Assembly: GCA_002310175.1 (NCBI GenBank)
Contig: DBYG01000044.1
Span: 1 to 64,000, forward strand
DNA: 64,000 nucleotides
DNA from: Bacteroidales bacterium UBA1192
GTDB taxonomy: Bacteria > Bacteroidota > Bacteroidia > Bacteroidales > Bacteroidaceae
Direction: 5' to 3'
Below are positions 43,856-51,367 of the stretch, piece after piece; the stretch's first letter is position 1, and each line of letters opens with the position of its first letter. The position numbers and the translations under genes were made by a program. The notes under the pieces are model-generated. The model was not told the DNA's origin and made no database searches. It saw only the letters and a list, made by a program, of their open reading frames with translations.

Positions 43856-44581
43856 TTCCATTTCAATACGTGCGGTAAAACAGTTTATATCACCCACATT
43901 TCCCCTGATAAACCAGATACCTTCAGAGTTTGTTCCCATCAGTAATGATACTGTGTCACCTTCATGAATCTCATGTGCATACTGCATCTGGATGTCATGT
44001 AACCTATGCTTTGACATGTAATCCATACCAAAAAGGTCAAACACCCAACTCAGGTACATAGCGTTGTTTGCATGACGATTCACATCAATATCAGAATAAA
44101 CTATACGGTGTTCACCGCGTGGTTCCATATTGATGTCATGAGGAATGGTTAATTTGATACAGTCATTTTCGAACACATCCTCATCGATGGCCATTGAGTC
44201 ATTTACAAGTTTAAGATGCCTGTCAACGCCTCTTGATTCAATGTTCATAATAGTCCAGACGGTTGATGCACGTACCATCATTTCTGTGTTTTCGGATGTT
44301 ACGGTGAAGTTTCGTGTGTATAGAGGTCCTGACTGTTTACGATGCCAAGTGCTGAACGTTAACTCTTCACCCCATTTTGGCATGCGGTCAATCCTGATAT
44401 GCAGTCTGAGTATCGCCCAGAAAAGCTTCATTGGATTTAATGTGTTAAATCCCACACCAAGCATGGATGAACCTATGTATGCCATTTCCTGCAGATGGTT
44501 CTGTAGGCAGTGAGGTTTTATCTCAGCCCTGAAGTCAGTATCATAGCTGTCAACCTTAATCTTTCTTACACACTTTTCCAT
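43841..44581 (-). CDS. Acyl-ACP thioesterase (FatA/FatB-like)
   Basis: Releases free fatty acid from acyl-ACP. 246 residues with two hotdog domains: the first includes YIGSSMLGVGFN and MPKWGEELTFSTWHRKQSGPLYTRNF, the second RIVYSDIDVNRHANNAMYLSWVFD with catalytic-type D, N and H of bacterial acyl-ACP thioesterases. Last of four minus-strand genes, directly abutting fabZ. A terminator overlaps its stop. Confidence 0.88.
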   Translation of the reverse strand: MEKCVRKIKVDSYDTDFRAEIKPHCLQNHLQEMAYIGSSMLGVGFNTLNPMKLFWAILRLHIRIDRMPKWGEELTFSTWHRKQSGPLYTRNFTVTSENTEMMVRASTVWTIMNIESRGVDRHLKLVNDSMAIDEDVFENDCIKLTIPHDINMEPRGEHRIVYSDIDVNRHANNAMYLSWVFDLFGMDYMSKHRLHDIQMQYAHEIHEGDTVSLLMGTNSEGIWFIRGNVGDINCFTARIEMEEALE

Positions 44582-45001
44582 TTATTTCTGTTTGTCAACC
44601 AACATGAATGATAGCTGGCCGCTGCAGCATTGTTCTCCGCCCACTTCAGCGTATGCATCTACTGAAAGGAACGCTCCTCGGCAGTTCAGTATCCTTGAAT
44701 GTACTCGGACGGTGTCTCCCGGATAGACACTCTTCTTGAAGCGAACCTTGTCCATTCCTGCGTAGAGAGCCAGCTTTCCTTTTAGTTGTTCCTGAAAAAG
44801 CAGCACGCTGCCCTGGGCCATTATTTCACATAGTATAACTCCCGGAACTATAGGGTTGCCGGGAAAGTGTCCGTGAGTAAAGTAGGGGTCATCAGGGATG
44901 GTGTATTCCGATACCACACCGTCTGGAGTCAGTTCCGATTGGTCCACAAGGAGCATAGGCTCCCTGTGGGGCATAATCTGCATCAGTCCTTCCTTATCCA
45001 T
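44582..45001 (-). CDS. FabZ-like 3-hydroxyacyl-ACP dehydratase
   Basis: A 139-residue hotdog dehydratase. MPHREPMLLVDQ and the catalytic HGHFPGNPIVPGVILCEIMAQ helix (His, with Glu in CEIMAQ) are the FabZ signature. It overlaps the FabF-like gene by 8 bases and abuts the thioesterase. As the organism surely has a housekeeping FabZ, this copy probably serves the local pathway. Confidence 0.9.
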   Translation of the reverse strand: MDKEGLMQIMPHREPMLLVDQSELTPDGVVSEYTIPDDPYFTHGHFPGNPIVPGVILCEIMAQGSVLLFQEQLKGKLALYAGMDKVRFKKSVYPGDTVRVHSRILNCRGAFLSVDAYAEVGGEQCCSGQLSFMLVDKQK

Positions 45002-46247
45002 TGTAACGGCGAAGAACTACTGTTGCATTATGACCGCCGAATCCCAGTGAGCATGACATAGCATACTCAGCCTGAACCTTACGGGCGGTGTTAGGAATAT
45101 AATCCAGGTCACACTCAGGATCAGGCTCCTTATAGCCTATGGTGGGAGGCAGAACGCCGCTCTCCAGTGCTATGGCCGATGCAATCAGTTCCACAGCACC
45201 TGTGGCGCCCAGCATGTGGCCGTGCATGGACTTGGTGGAGCTTATCATAACCTTGCGTGCCTGTTCCTCGCCCAGTGCTATCTTGATGGCCTTGGTCTCG
45301 CAGGCATCGTTCATGTGGGTTCCGGTGCCGTGGGCGTTGATGTACAGCAGGCCGTCGTTACGGTAACCGGCCTCGGTGAGAGCTTGGCTCAGTGATGCGG
45401 CTGTAGTGGTGCCGTCGGGACGTGGTGCGGTGTAGTGGTAAGCATCGCAGGTGTTTCCGTAACCGCAAACCTCGGCAATTATGTGTGCTCCGCGCTTAAC
45501 GGCATGCTCATACTCCTCAAGGATAAGTATTCCGGCACCCTCGGCCATTACGAATCCGCCGCGGCGGGCATCGAACGGCAGGCAGGCCTCCTCCGGGTTC
45601 TCGGCCGTTGTCAGAGCCTTCATGTTGGCGAATCCTCCTATAGCCAGCTCGTTGACTGCGGCTTCGGTGCCTCCGGTGATGATTGCATCGGCCATACCGT
45701 ACTTGATGGCGCGGAAAGCCTCACCTACGGCGTGTGTGCTGGTGGCGCAGGCCGATACTACCGGCAGGCAGGGGCCCTGTGCGTTGAACTTGATGGCTAT
45801 GTTGCCGGCACCCAGGTTACCTATCATCTCGGGGATGAACAGCGGTGATACGCGCTTGGCACCCTCATTGGCCATAACAAGAGTCTGGTCAATGAATGTC
45901 TGCATGCCACCTATACCTGAGCCTACGTAGCAGCCCAGACGGCCCGGCTCAATGTTGTCGCCGGCCTTGAGACCGCTCTGCTCCATTGCCTGGATGGCGG
46001 CGCAGATGCCAAACTGGCTGAACCTGTCACTGCGGCGGACGCTGCCCGGATCCATACCCAGCTCCATGGGCTTGAAATCCTTTACCTGACCTGCCACATG
46101 AACCGTAAGTTCACCAAAACGGTCCAGACCCTCTATCTTGCTGATACCGCAACGGCCGTTCTCCAGACTGTCCTTAAACTCACTTATATTCTTACCGATG
46201 CATGTTAAAACGCCCATGCCGGTAATAACTACTCTTTTTTCTGTCAT
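44994..46247 (-). CDS. FabF-like beta-ketoacyl-ACP synthase II
   Basis: Elongating condensing enzyme of 417 residues. Thiolase-fold start RVVITGMGVLTCIGKNISEF; active-site C167 in PVVSACATSTHAVGEA; histidines in NAHGTGTHMNDACE and SMHGHMLGATGAVE; final GFGGHNATVVLRR. All catalytic residues are present. Between an acyl ligase and FabZ in one operon; no ACP or ketoreductase gene accompanies it. Confidence 0.92.
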   Translation of the reverse strand: MTEKRVVITGMGVLTCIGKNISEFKDSLENGRCGISKIEGLDRFGELTVHVAGQVKDFKPMELGMDPGSVRRSDRFSQFGICAAIQAMEQSGLKAGDNIEPGRLGCYVGSGIGGMQTFIDQTLVMANEGAKRVSPLFIPEMIGNLGAGNIAIKFNAQGPCLPVVSACATSTHAVGEAFRAIKYGMADAIITGGTEAAVNELAIGGFANMKALTTAENPEEACLPFDARRGGFVMAEGAGILILEEYEHAVKRGAHIIAEVCGYGNTCDAYHYTAPRPDGTTTAASLSQALTEAGYRNDGLLYINAHGTGTHMNDACETKAIKIALGEEQARKVMISSTKSMHGHMLGATGAVELIASAIALESGVLPPTIGYKEPDPECDLDYIPNTARKVQAEYAMSCSLGFGGHNATVVLRRYNG

Positions 46248-46292
46248 TTTTTCTGTTCTTAATAAAAGTGCCGCAAAGGTACTCCTTAAATA

Positions 46293-47945
46293 TTACTTGT
46301 ACATGAAACGGCGGATGCTGCCTTTAGGAGTCTTCACAAAAGGCTCAAATTTGAGTTCAAAACCATCTACATGAGAGTAGGCGGGAATCTCCTGATTCAG
46401 CTTGGTAATGTTGCCGGCCATAACGGCATTCAGGGCGTCATTGTCCATTCCGCTTGCAGCAACCTCATCAACGTTGGGAACGATGAGAGCAGTGAGATGC
46501 CCCTTGCGGTCCACAATGATAGACTCCTGTACGTAGGGCAGGGCGTTCAGCACCACCTCAATCTCCTCGGGGAATATGTTCTGACCGTTGGCTGACAGCA
46601 GCATGTTCTTGCATCGGCCGGCCAGGAATACGGTGTAATCCTTATCCATGGTGCCCATATCGCCGGTGTGGAACCAGCCGTCGGCATCAATAACCTCGGC
46701 AGTAGCCTCCGGGTTCTTGTAGTAACCGGTAAACACGCAGTCACCTTTTATAATAACCTCACCGGGAATGTGTTCCGGATCACCGGAATCAATGCGGCAT
46801 TCAATACCTTCAGGGACAATCTCGCCCACTGATTTCATCTTGTAGCTGCCTTTATGGCCTATGGATATGGTGGGGCAGGCCTCTGTCATACCGTAGCCGG
46901 TCACAAACGGGATCTCCAGCTTCTGGGCCATCAGGTCCTCCAGCTCGAATGCCATTGCGGCACCACCGGTTACAAGGAGTTCGATGTTCTCACCGAATCC
47001 TGACATGAATATTGTGCGTAGAGCCTTGCAGTAGTCCTGATTATTCTTGTAGTCAGCCAGTTTCTGTTTACCGGATTTGCTGTTTACAAACTCGCCTATG
47101 GTGTTGTCAAGCATCTTGACCAGGATGAGCGGAACGGCAAAGAATACGTTTGGCTTGACCTCGGCAAGAGCCGGCTTAAGATATGACGGTACAGGCGGCA
47201 GACCGAGAACATGAAGATGCATACCTAAGCACAGTGGCTCAACTGCATCATACATCATTCCGAAAATATGTGCAAACGGCAGAACGCTCAGATAGGTCTC
47301 ACCTTCGCGGTATGGGAAGTGGCGCGGAATCAGATAAACATTCACGCTGAAGTTGCGTACGGTCAGCATCACTCCTTTGGGGTTGCCTGTGGAGCCCGAT
47401 GTGTAGTTGATGGCACACATCTCATCGGCATCACGGTCGGTGTAGCCAAAGTCCTCAAGGCGGAAACCGGCAGGATGAGCCTGCTGCATCAGCTGCTCAC
47501 GGTTCATATATAAATCGCTGAAAATGCCGCGGCTGGCTAGAAGCTCACCTGTGTGGACATCTATGACGCCTATAAGATTAGGCATCTGACTGAAGTCGAA
47601 TTTGTCAAACAGGCGCTTTTCTGTGTAGAGCAGTACGCTATCGGAGTGATTAACCAGGCTCATAGTATCAGTGGGGGTATATCCGTCAAATAGCTGGACA
47701 CCCACGTAACCGCCTGTCATCACCCCCATGAAGGTCTTTATCCAGCCTGCGCAACTCTTGGCGTTGAGTGCAATCTTATCACCTTTTCTAATACCTGCAG
47801 CCTTCCAGAGCAGTTGGTCGGCCTCAATCTGTGCGGCCAGCTGACCGTAAGTGGCAGAGCTGTGGTGGAAGTCATCCAGAGCGGGGTCGTTCCAGTGTTT
47901 CTTTACTGTGTTCTCGAATCTCTTGATAAAAGAAATGTCGTACAT
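46293..47945 (-). CDS. AMP-binding acyl-CoA (or acyl-ACP) ligase, first copy
   Basis: An ANL-superfamily fatty-acid activating enzyme of 550 residues. ATP loop NYTSGSTGNPKGVMLT; FVTGYGMTEACPTISIG; hinge region WFHTGDMGTMDKDYTVFLAGRCKNMLL; C-terminal catalytic Lys region PKGSIRRFMYK. It heads the operon with FabF, FabZ and thioesterase, so it may load or recycle free acids for this set. A paralogue sits at 51.4 kb. CoA versus ACP as acceptor is not decided by sequence. Confidence 0.88.
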   Translation of the reverse strand: MYDISFIKRFENTVKKHWNDPALDDFHHSSATYGQLAAQIEADQLLWKAAGIRKGDKIALNAKSCAGWIKTFMGVMTGGYVGVQLFDGYTPTDTMSLVNHSDSVLLYTEKRLFDKFDFSQMPNLIGVIDVHTGELLASRGIFSDLYMNREQLMQQAHPAGFRLEDFGYTDRDADEMCAINYTSGSTGNPKGVMLTVRNFSVNVYLIPRHFPYREGETYLSVLPFAHIFGMMYDAVEPLCLGMHLHVLGLPPVPSYLKPALAEVKPNVFFAVPLILVKMLDNTIGEFVNSKSGKQKLADYKNNQDYCKALRTIFMSGFGENIELLVTGGAAMAFELEDLMAQKLEIPFVTGYGMTEACPTISIGHKGSYKMKSVGEIVPEGIECRIDSGDPEHIPGEVIIKGDCVFTGYYKNPEATAEVIDADGWFHTGDMGTMDKDYTVFLAGRCKNMLLSANGQNIFPEEIEVVLNALPYVQESIIVDRKGHLTALIVPNVDEVAASGMDNDALNAVMAGNITKLNQEIPAYSHVDGFELKFEPFVKTPKGSIRRFMYK

Positions 47946-47968
47946 TTTTAATTTGATTTTTTCCCTGT

Positions 47969-48025
47969 ACCGGGCATCCCGGTCATGAGAGGTTAAACAA
48001 AAATCCCTTTGCCGGGCAACCCGGC
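47969..48025. repeat. Two CCGGGCAWCCCGG palindromes in the ligase operon leader
   Basis: ACCGGG-CAT-CCCGGT (47969-47983) and GCCGGG-CAA-CCCGGC (48011-48025), 42 bases centre to centre, lie between the probable promoter and the ligase ATG. They could be RNA hairpins or paired operator sites. Confidence 0.6.
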
Positions 48026-48043
48026 CACGGGCTTATCGGGATG

Positions 48044-48051
48044 CAAAGGTA
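48044..48051 (-). promoter_or_regulatory. -7 element of the ligase-FabF-FabZ-thioesterase operon
   Basis: Minus strand TACCTTTG fits TAnnTTTG and would give a leader of about 90 bases containing the two palindromes. No clear -33 element was seen. Confidence 0.45.
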
Positions 48052-48117
48052 CTTGTCTCTCACCGGGTCACTTCTCTGAATACCCTGTTTGTGGCAGGCT
48101 TGAACTGCTTTTGTGGC

Positions 48118-48150
48118 AAAAAACAACCGCCATGTGGTGAAATGACGGTT
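48118..48150 (-). terminator. Second of two tandem terminators after the esterase gene
   Basis: AACCGCCAT pairs with ATGACGGTT (one mismatch) around a short loop; the minus strand then runs into TTTTTT. It lies about 30 bases beyond the first terminator and shares its arm sequence. Confidence 0.6.
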
Positions 48151-48171
48151 TGATTTGAACAAATATCGGAC

Positions 48172-48215
48172 AAAAAACGACCGTCATCCCATTATAGTAT
48201 AGAACTGACGGTCGT
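48172..48215 (-). terminator. First terminator after the esterase gene
   Basis: Perfect 10-bp stem ACGACCGTCA / TGACGGTCGT (48177-48215), followed on the minus strand by TTTTTTG. It lies 33 bases after the esterase stop. Confidence 0.85.
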
Positions 48216-48248
48216 CGTATGATTCCTGTGTCAGGTGAGGACGGGAAA

Positions 48249-49466
48249 TCAGAGCGTTTCGTCAAAGAATTGTTTCATTTTTTCTGCGTAAGGAACACCG
48301 AAACGGGCGAAGGTGTTCTTGGTGCCCTGGTCCGGCTTCCAGTCGAAAAATGCATGACTTGCTCCTTCCACTATGTCAAGCTCGGCCCTCTGTCCTGCCT
48401 GCTGGAGATGCTCTACGTAAAGTTCCATAGGTGGGCGCTGTACGGTGCGGTCCTGCGTGCCGAGCACCAGATATTGAGGCGCTTTACGCTTCTTGGCCTG
48501 CGGAATGTTGCAGTCTGGAGTCACGGATTTCTGTCCCTCCTCATCAAGATCTGAAATAAAGTTTCTCAGGCTCTGTTGGTCAAATACCCCATAACTGGGA
48601 GCTGCGGCCTTGATTGACTTGGTGAGCTGCTTGCGTGCCTTCTTTGCGGACATACCCTTGGGCATGTATGTAGGTTTGAACCGGTACACTCCCGTCTTGA
48701 TGCCGAAACCTCCATCGCCTATCATATCAGCCAAGTCAATCATGCATGAAGACAGATGTCCGCCAGCGCTGTCGCCTGTAACACCAATCCTTTTGGGGTT
48801 GATGCCGTACTCGGCTGCATGCTCGCGTATGTGCAGTATTGCACCGTAACAGTCCTCAATGAGCTGATTCATTGTATTGGGATTGGCATCGCCGTCACGT
48901 GTTCCTACCCAACGATAATCAATACTTGCCACAACATAACTGCCGTCCTTTATCAGTTCACGGGCAAGTCCACGCATGATGTTCTCATCGTTTGATGACC
49001 ATCCGCCACCGTGTATTATCACAATGCACGGCAGGTCCTTTGCTCCGTCCGGAATGAAAACGTCGTATTTTAGTGGTTTTACTCCAGGTTGAGCATATAC
49101 CACATCCTGAACGGTACGGAATCCTGTAAGACGTGACGACTCAATTATGGATGCACCGATACTCATGTTGTTGTCAACCTTGACCTGAAAATCCTGCTTC
49201 ATGGACTCCTTGTAGGTGGGGTAGAACATTCCATTGTCCGTTGACAGCCAGTAACCGCTGTCAAAAGCCCAGCCTGAATCTGTAACCTTTACATTCACAT
49301 TCAGTATGGTTCCGGCCTTAACCTGTCCGTCGGCAGGTATGGCTGGCGTAACCGTTACGCTTCCATGCTGTGGCTGTTCCACACGTACCCTGAAACTCTC
49401 CTGCGCTGCGGCTGAGATAGTGAAAGACAGCACTGCCAGCAATGATAATGTCCTTATGATTCTCAT
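48249..49466 (-). CDS. Secreted alpha/beta-hydrolase esterase (BD-FAE/acetyl esterase-like)
   Basis: A 405-residue protein with signal peptide (MRIIRTLSLLAVLSFTISAAA). Residues about 23-115 form a beta-rich domain of the kind that starts RVEQPQHGSVTVTP, similar to Bacteroidetes InlB-type repeats. The hydrolase has oxyanion HGGGW, nucleophile Ser in GVTGDSAGGHLSS, Asp in LGTQDRTV and His in EGASHAFFDW. This is the HSL/BD-FAE type acting on small or polysaccharide-linked esters. Single gene with its own tandem terminators; divergent from a second esterase. Confidence 0.85.
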   Translation of the reverse strand: MRIIRTLSLLAVLSFTISAAAQESFRVRVEQPQHGSVTVTPAIPADGQVKAGTILNVNVKVTDSGWAFDSGYWLSTDNGMFYPTYKESMKQDFQVKVDNNMSIGASIIESSRLTGFRTVQDVVYAQPGVKPLKYDVFIPDGAKDLPCIVIIHGGGWSSNDENIMRGLARELIKDGSYVVASIDYRWVGTRDGDANPNTMNQLIEDCYGAILHIREHAAEYGINPKRIGVTGDSAGGHLSSCMIDLADMIGDGGFGIKTGVYRFKPTYMPKGMSAKKARKQLTKSIKAAAPSYGVFDQQSLRNFISDLDEEGQKSVTPDCNIPQAKKRKAPQYLVLGTQDRTVQRPPMELYVEHLQQAGQRAELDIVEGASHAFFDWKPDQGTKNTFARFGVPYAEKMKQFFDETL

Positions 49467-49590
49467 ATTTGTATATGTTTTGTTTTAATCTGTGCAAATA
49501 TCGTAAATGTCTTAACAAAAAAAACGTTCTGTACATAGAATCTGTTTTCGAATTTTTTAGACAGGTTCTTACAATCAAAAGTATTTTACC

Positions 49591-49598
49591 TATTTTTG
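49591..49598 (+). promoter_or_regulatory. -7 element before the CE1-type esterase gene
   Basis: TATTTTTG matches the consensus, 36 bases before the chosen ATG at 49634. It lies inside the longer open frame, which argues against the upstream start. Confidence 0.5.
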
Positions 49599-49633
49599 TA
49601 AAACAAACTATGGATTTTAAAACTATGTTATTT

Positions 49634-50761
49634 ATGAGAAAAGTCTTTTTGTTCGCAGCATTGGCTGCTATGGTATCTGCTCCGGTAGTATCACAGGAGC
49701 TTTCCAACTTCAATTTCGGTGGCCGTCAGCAGGTGGTCTCTCCTGAGTTGAATGGTGATAAGGTAACTTTCCGTCTGAATGCCAACTATGCTACTGTAGT
49801 GAATCTGGCTGGTAACTGGATTAACGGCAGCATTCCCATGCAGAAGGGTCAGAATGGTGTCTGGGAAGTAACGGTCGATACCCCATCGCCTGAAATCTAC
49901 ACATACAACTTTGTGGTTGACGGTGTTTCTGTGAATGACCCTCAGAACTATTTCGTACAGCGTGACGGAACCCGTTACCTGAACATGCTGATAGTTCCTG
50001 GAGAGCGTACTGAGAACTATTTTGAGGCAAACCAGCGTGGAACAGTCACCTATAAGTGGTATGACAGCAAGATTCTCAATATTAACCGTCGTCTTACTGT
50101 ATATACTCCATACGGTTATGAAAAGAACCCCAAGAAGAAATACCCGGTTCTCTACCTGCTTCATGGAGCCGGTGGCGATGAGGAGGCCTGGACATCAATG
50201 GGCCGTACCGCACAGATTCTGGACAATCTGATAGAGAAAGGACTTGCCGAGCCCATGATTGTGGTCATGCCTAACGGTAACCCCAATCAGCAGGCAGCCC
50301 AGACTCTCGGCCTTCCCACAAGCGACCTTAATTTCCGTGACCCGTCATTGCAGAACGCATATGTCAAGAGTCTGTGTGAAGAGATTGTTCCATTCATAGA
50401 AAAGGAATTCCGTGTAAATGCCAAGCCCGAGTCACGTGCCATTGCCGGTCTTTCCATGGGTGGCGGTCATACAATCACAGCTTCCATCCTCTATCCTTCC
50501 ATGTTTGACTATATCTGTCCTCTCTCAGCTGCAGGAAGTGCAACCCCTGAGCAGATAACCACACTCAAGAAGGCTGGCGTGAAACTCTATTTTCTTGCTT
50601 GCGGTACCACTGATTTTCTGTGGGACGGTGCAGTTACACTTGACAAGACTCTTACTGACTGCGGTCTGGACCACATCTTCTACAAGTCCGATGGCGGTCA
50701 CGTATGGGCCAACTGGAGGCTCTATCTGAATACATTTGCTCCCATGCTATTTAAGAAATAA
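49634..50761 (+). CDS. Secreted CE1-type esterase with N-terminal CBM48-like domain
   Basis: A 375-residue esterase. The ATG at 49634 gives signal peptide MRKVFLFAALAAMVSAPVVSQ; the frame is open from 49469 but that part contains the promoter and has no protein character. A CBM48-like domain (about 30-120, KVTFRLNANYATVVNLAGNW) is followed by an esterase-D/CE1 hydrolase with VLYLLHGAGGDEEAW, nucleophile Ser in AGLSMGGGHT and His in SDGGHVWANW. Bacteroidetes proteins of this build act on feruloyl or acetyl esters of plant glycans. Monocistronic by spacing. Confidence 0.87.
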   Translation: MRKVFLFAALAAMVSAPVVSQELSNFNFGGRQQVVSPELNGDKVTFRLNANYATVVNLAGNWINGSIPMQKGQNGVWEVTVDTPSPEIYTYNFVVDGVSVNDPQNYFVQRDGTRYLNMLIVPGERTENYFEANQRGTVTYKWYDSKILNINRRLTVYTPYGYEKNPKKKYPVLYLLHGAGGDEEAWTSMGRTAQILDNLIEKGLAEPMIVVMPNGNPNQQAAQTLGLPTSDLNFRDPSLQNAYVKSLCEEIVPFIEKEFRVNAKPESRAIAGLSMGGGHTITASILYPSMFDYICPLSAAGSATPEQITTLKKAGVKLYFLACGTTDFLWDGAVTLDKTLTDCGLDHIFYKSDGGHVWANWRLYLNTFAPMLFKK

Positions 50762-50805
50762 TATAAAATTGTTCAGCATATTGAATAATTGTCATAAAGA
50801 TTTGT

Positions 50806-50813
50806 TAGCTTTG
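50806..50813 (+). promoter_or_regulatory. -7 element before the DUF4332 gene
   Basis: TAGCTTTG fits TAnnTTTG, 61 bases before the ATG; a TTG at 50781 is the nearest -33 candidate but the spacing (22) is long. Confidence 0.45.
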
Positions 50814-50835
50814 GAGTGAAAAAAACTATTTACTG

Positions 50836-50859
50836 ATTACATAACCTATTACATAACCT
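50836..50859 (+). repeat. 12-bp tandem repeat in the DUF4332 gene leader
   Basis: ATTACATAACCT occurs twice head to tail, between the probable promoter and the start codon. Possibly a slippage product or a protein-binding site. Confidence 0.8.
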
Positions 50860-50874
50860 AAAAAACTAACGATT

Positions 50875-51282
50875 ATGGCTTATAAAATTGATCAGATTGA
50901 GGGTATCGGACCCGCTTACGCAGAGAAACTGATAGCTGTCGGCATTAAGACAACTGATGATCTTCTGGAGAAATGTGCAGCCAAGAAAGGCCGTGTGGCA
51001 GTAGCAGAGCAAACCGGCATTTCTGAGAAACTTATCCTTAAGTGGACAAACCATTCAGACCTTTTCCGCATCAACGGAATAGCAGGTCAGTTTGCCGAAC
51101 TGCTTGAGGCAGCAGGTGTCGACACCGTAAAGGAGTTCCGTCACAGGGTTCCCGCTAATCTCCAGCCTAAGCTGGTTCAGGTTAACGAGGCCAAGAACCT
51201 CTGCAACAGAGTTCCCTCTGTAGCCGAGATTGAAAAGATGATTGCTCAGGCCAAGGAACTCGAGCCTAAAATATCATACTGA
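50875..51282 (+). CDS. DUF4332 helix-hairpin-helix protein
   Basis: A 135-residue protein made of two helix-hairpin-helix units: IDQIEGIGPAYAEKLIAVGIKTTDDLLE and LFRINGIAGQFAELLEAAGVDTVKEF, as in DUF4332 proteins. Such modules bind DNA or nucleotides in other families, but the function of this one is unknown. It has its own promoter and terminator, so it is a single-gene unit. High Lys/Glu and no signal peptide point to the cytoplasm. Confidence 0.85.
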   Translation: MAYKIDQIEGIGPAYAEKLIAVGIKTTDDLLEKCAAKKGRVAVAEQTGISEKLILKWTNHSDLFRINGIAGQFAELLEAAGVDTVKEFRHRVPANLQPKLVQVNEAKNLCNRVPSVAEIEKMIAQAKELEPKISY

Positions 51283-51310
51283 TCGGAGAATTATTACGGA
51301 TTTATGAATT

Positions 51311-51355
51311 AGCCGGACTGTTGCTGAATGAAGCCACAGTCCGGCTGAATTTTTT
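51311..51355 (+). terminator. Terminator after the DUF4332 gene
   Basis: Perfect 11-bp stem AGCCGGACTGT / ACAGTCCGGCT followed by GAATTTTTT. The acyl ligase gene converges from the other side. Confidence 0.9.
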
Positions 51356-51367
51356 GAATAGTCTTGA

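Noticed and set aside
49469..49633. Possible 55-residue N-terminal extension of the CE1-type esterase
   Set aside because: It overlaps a -7 promoter element and hides a good signal peptide that begins at 49634.
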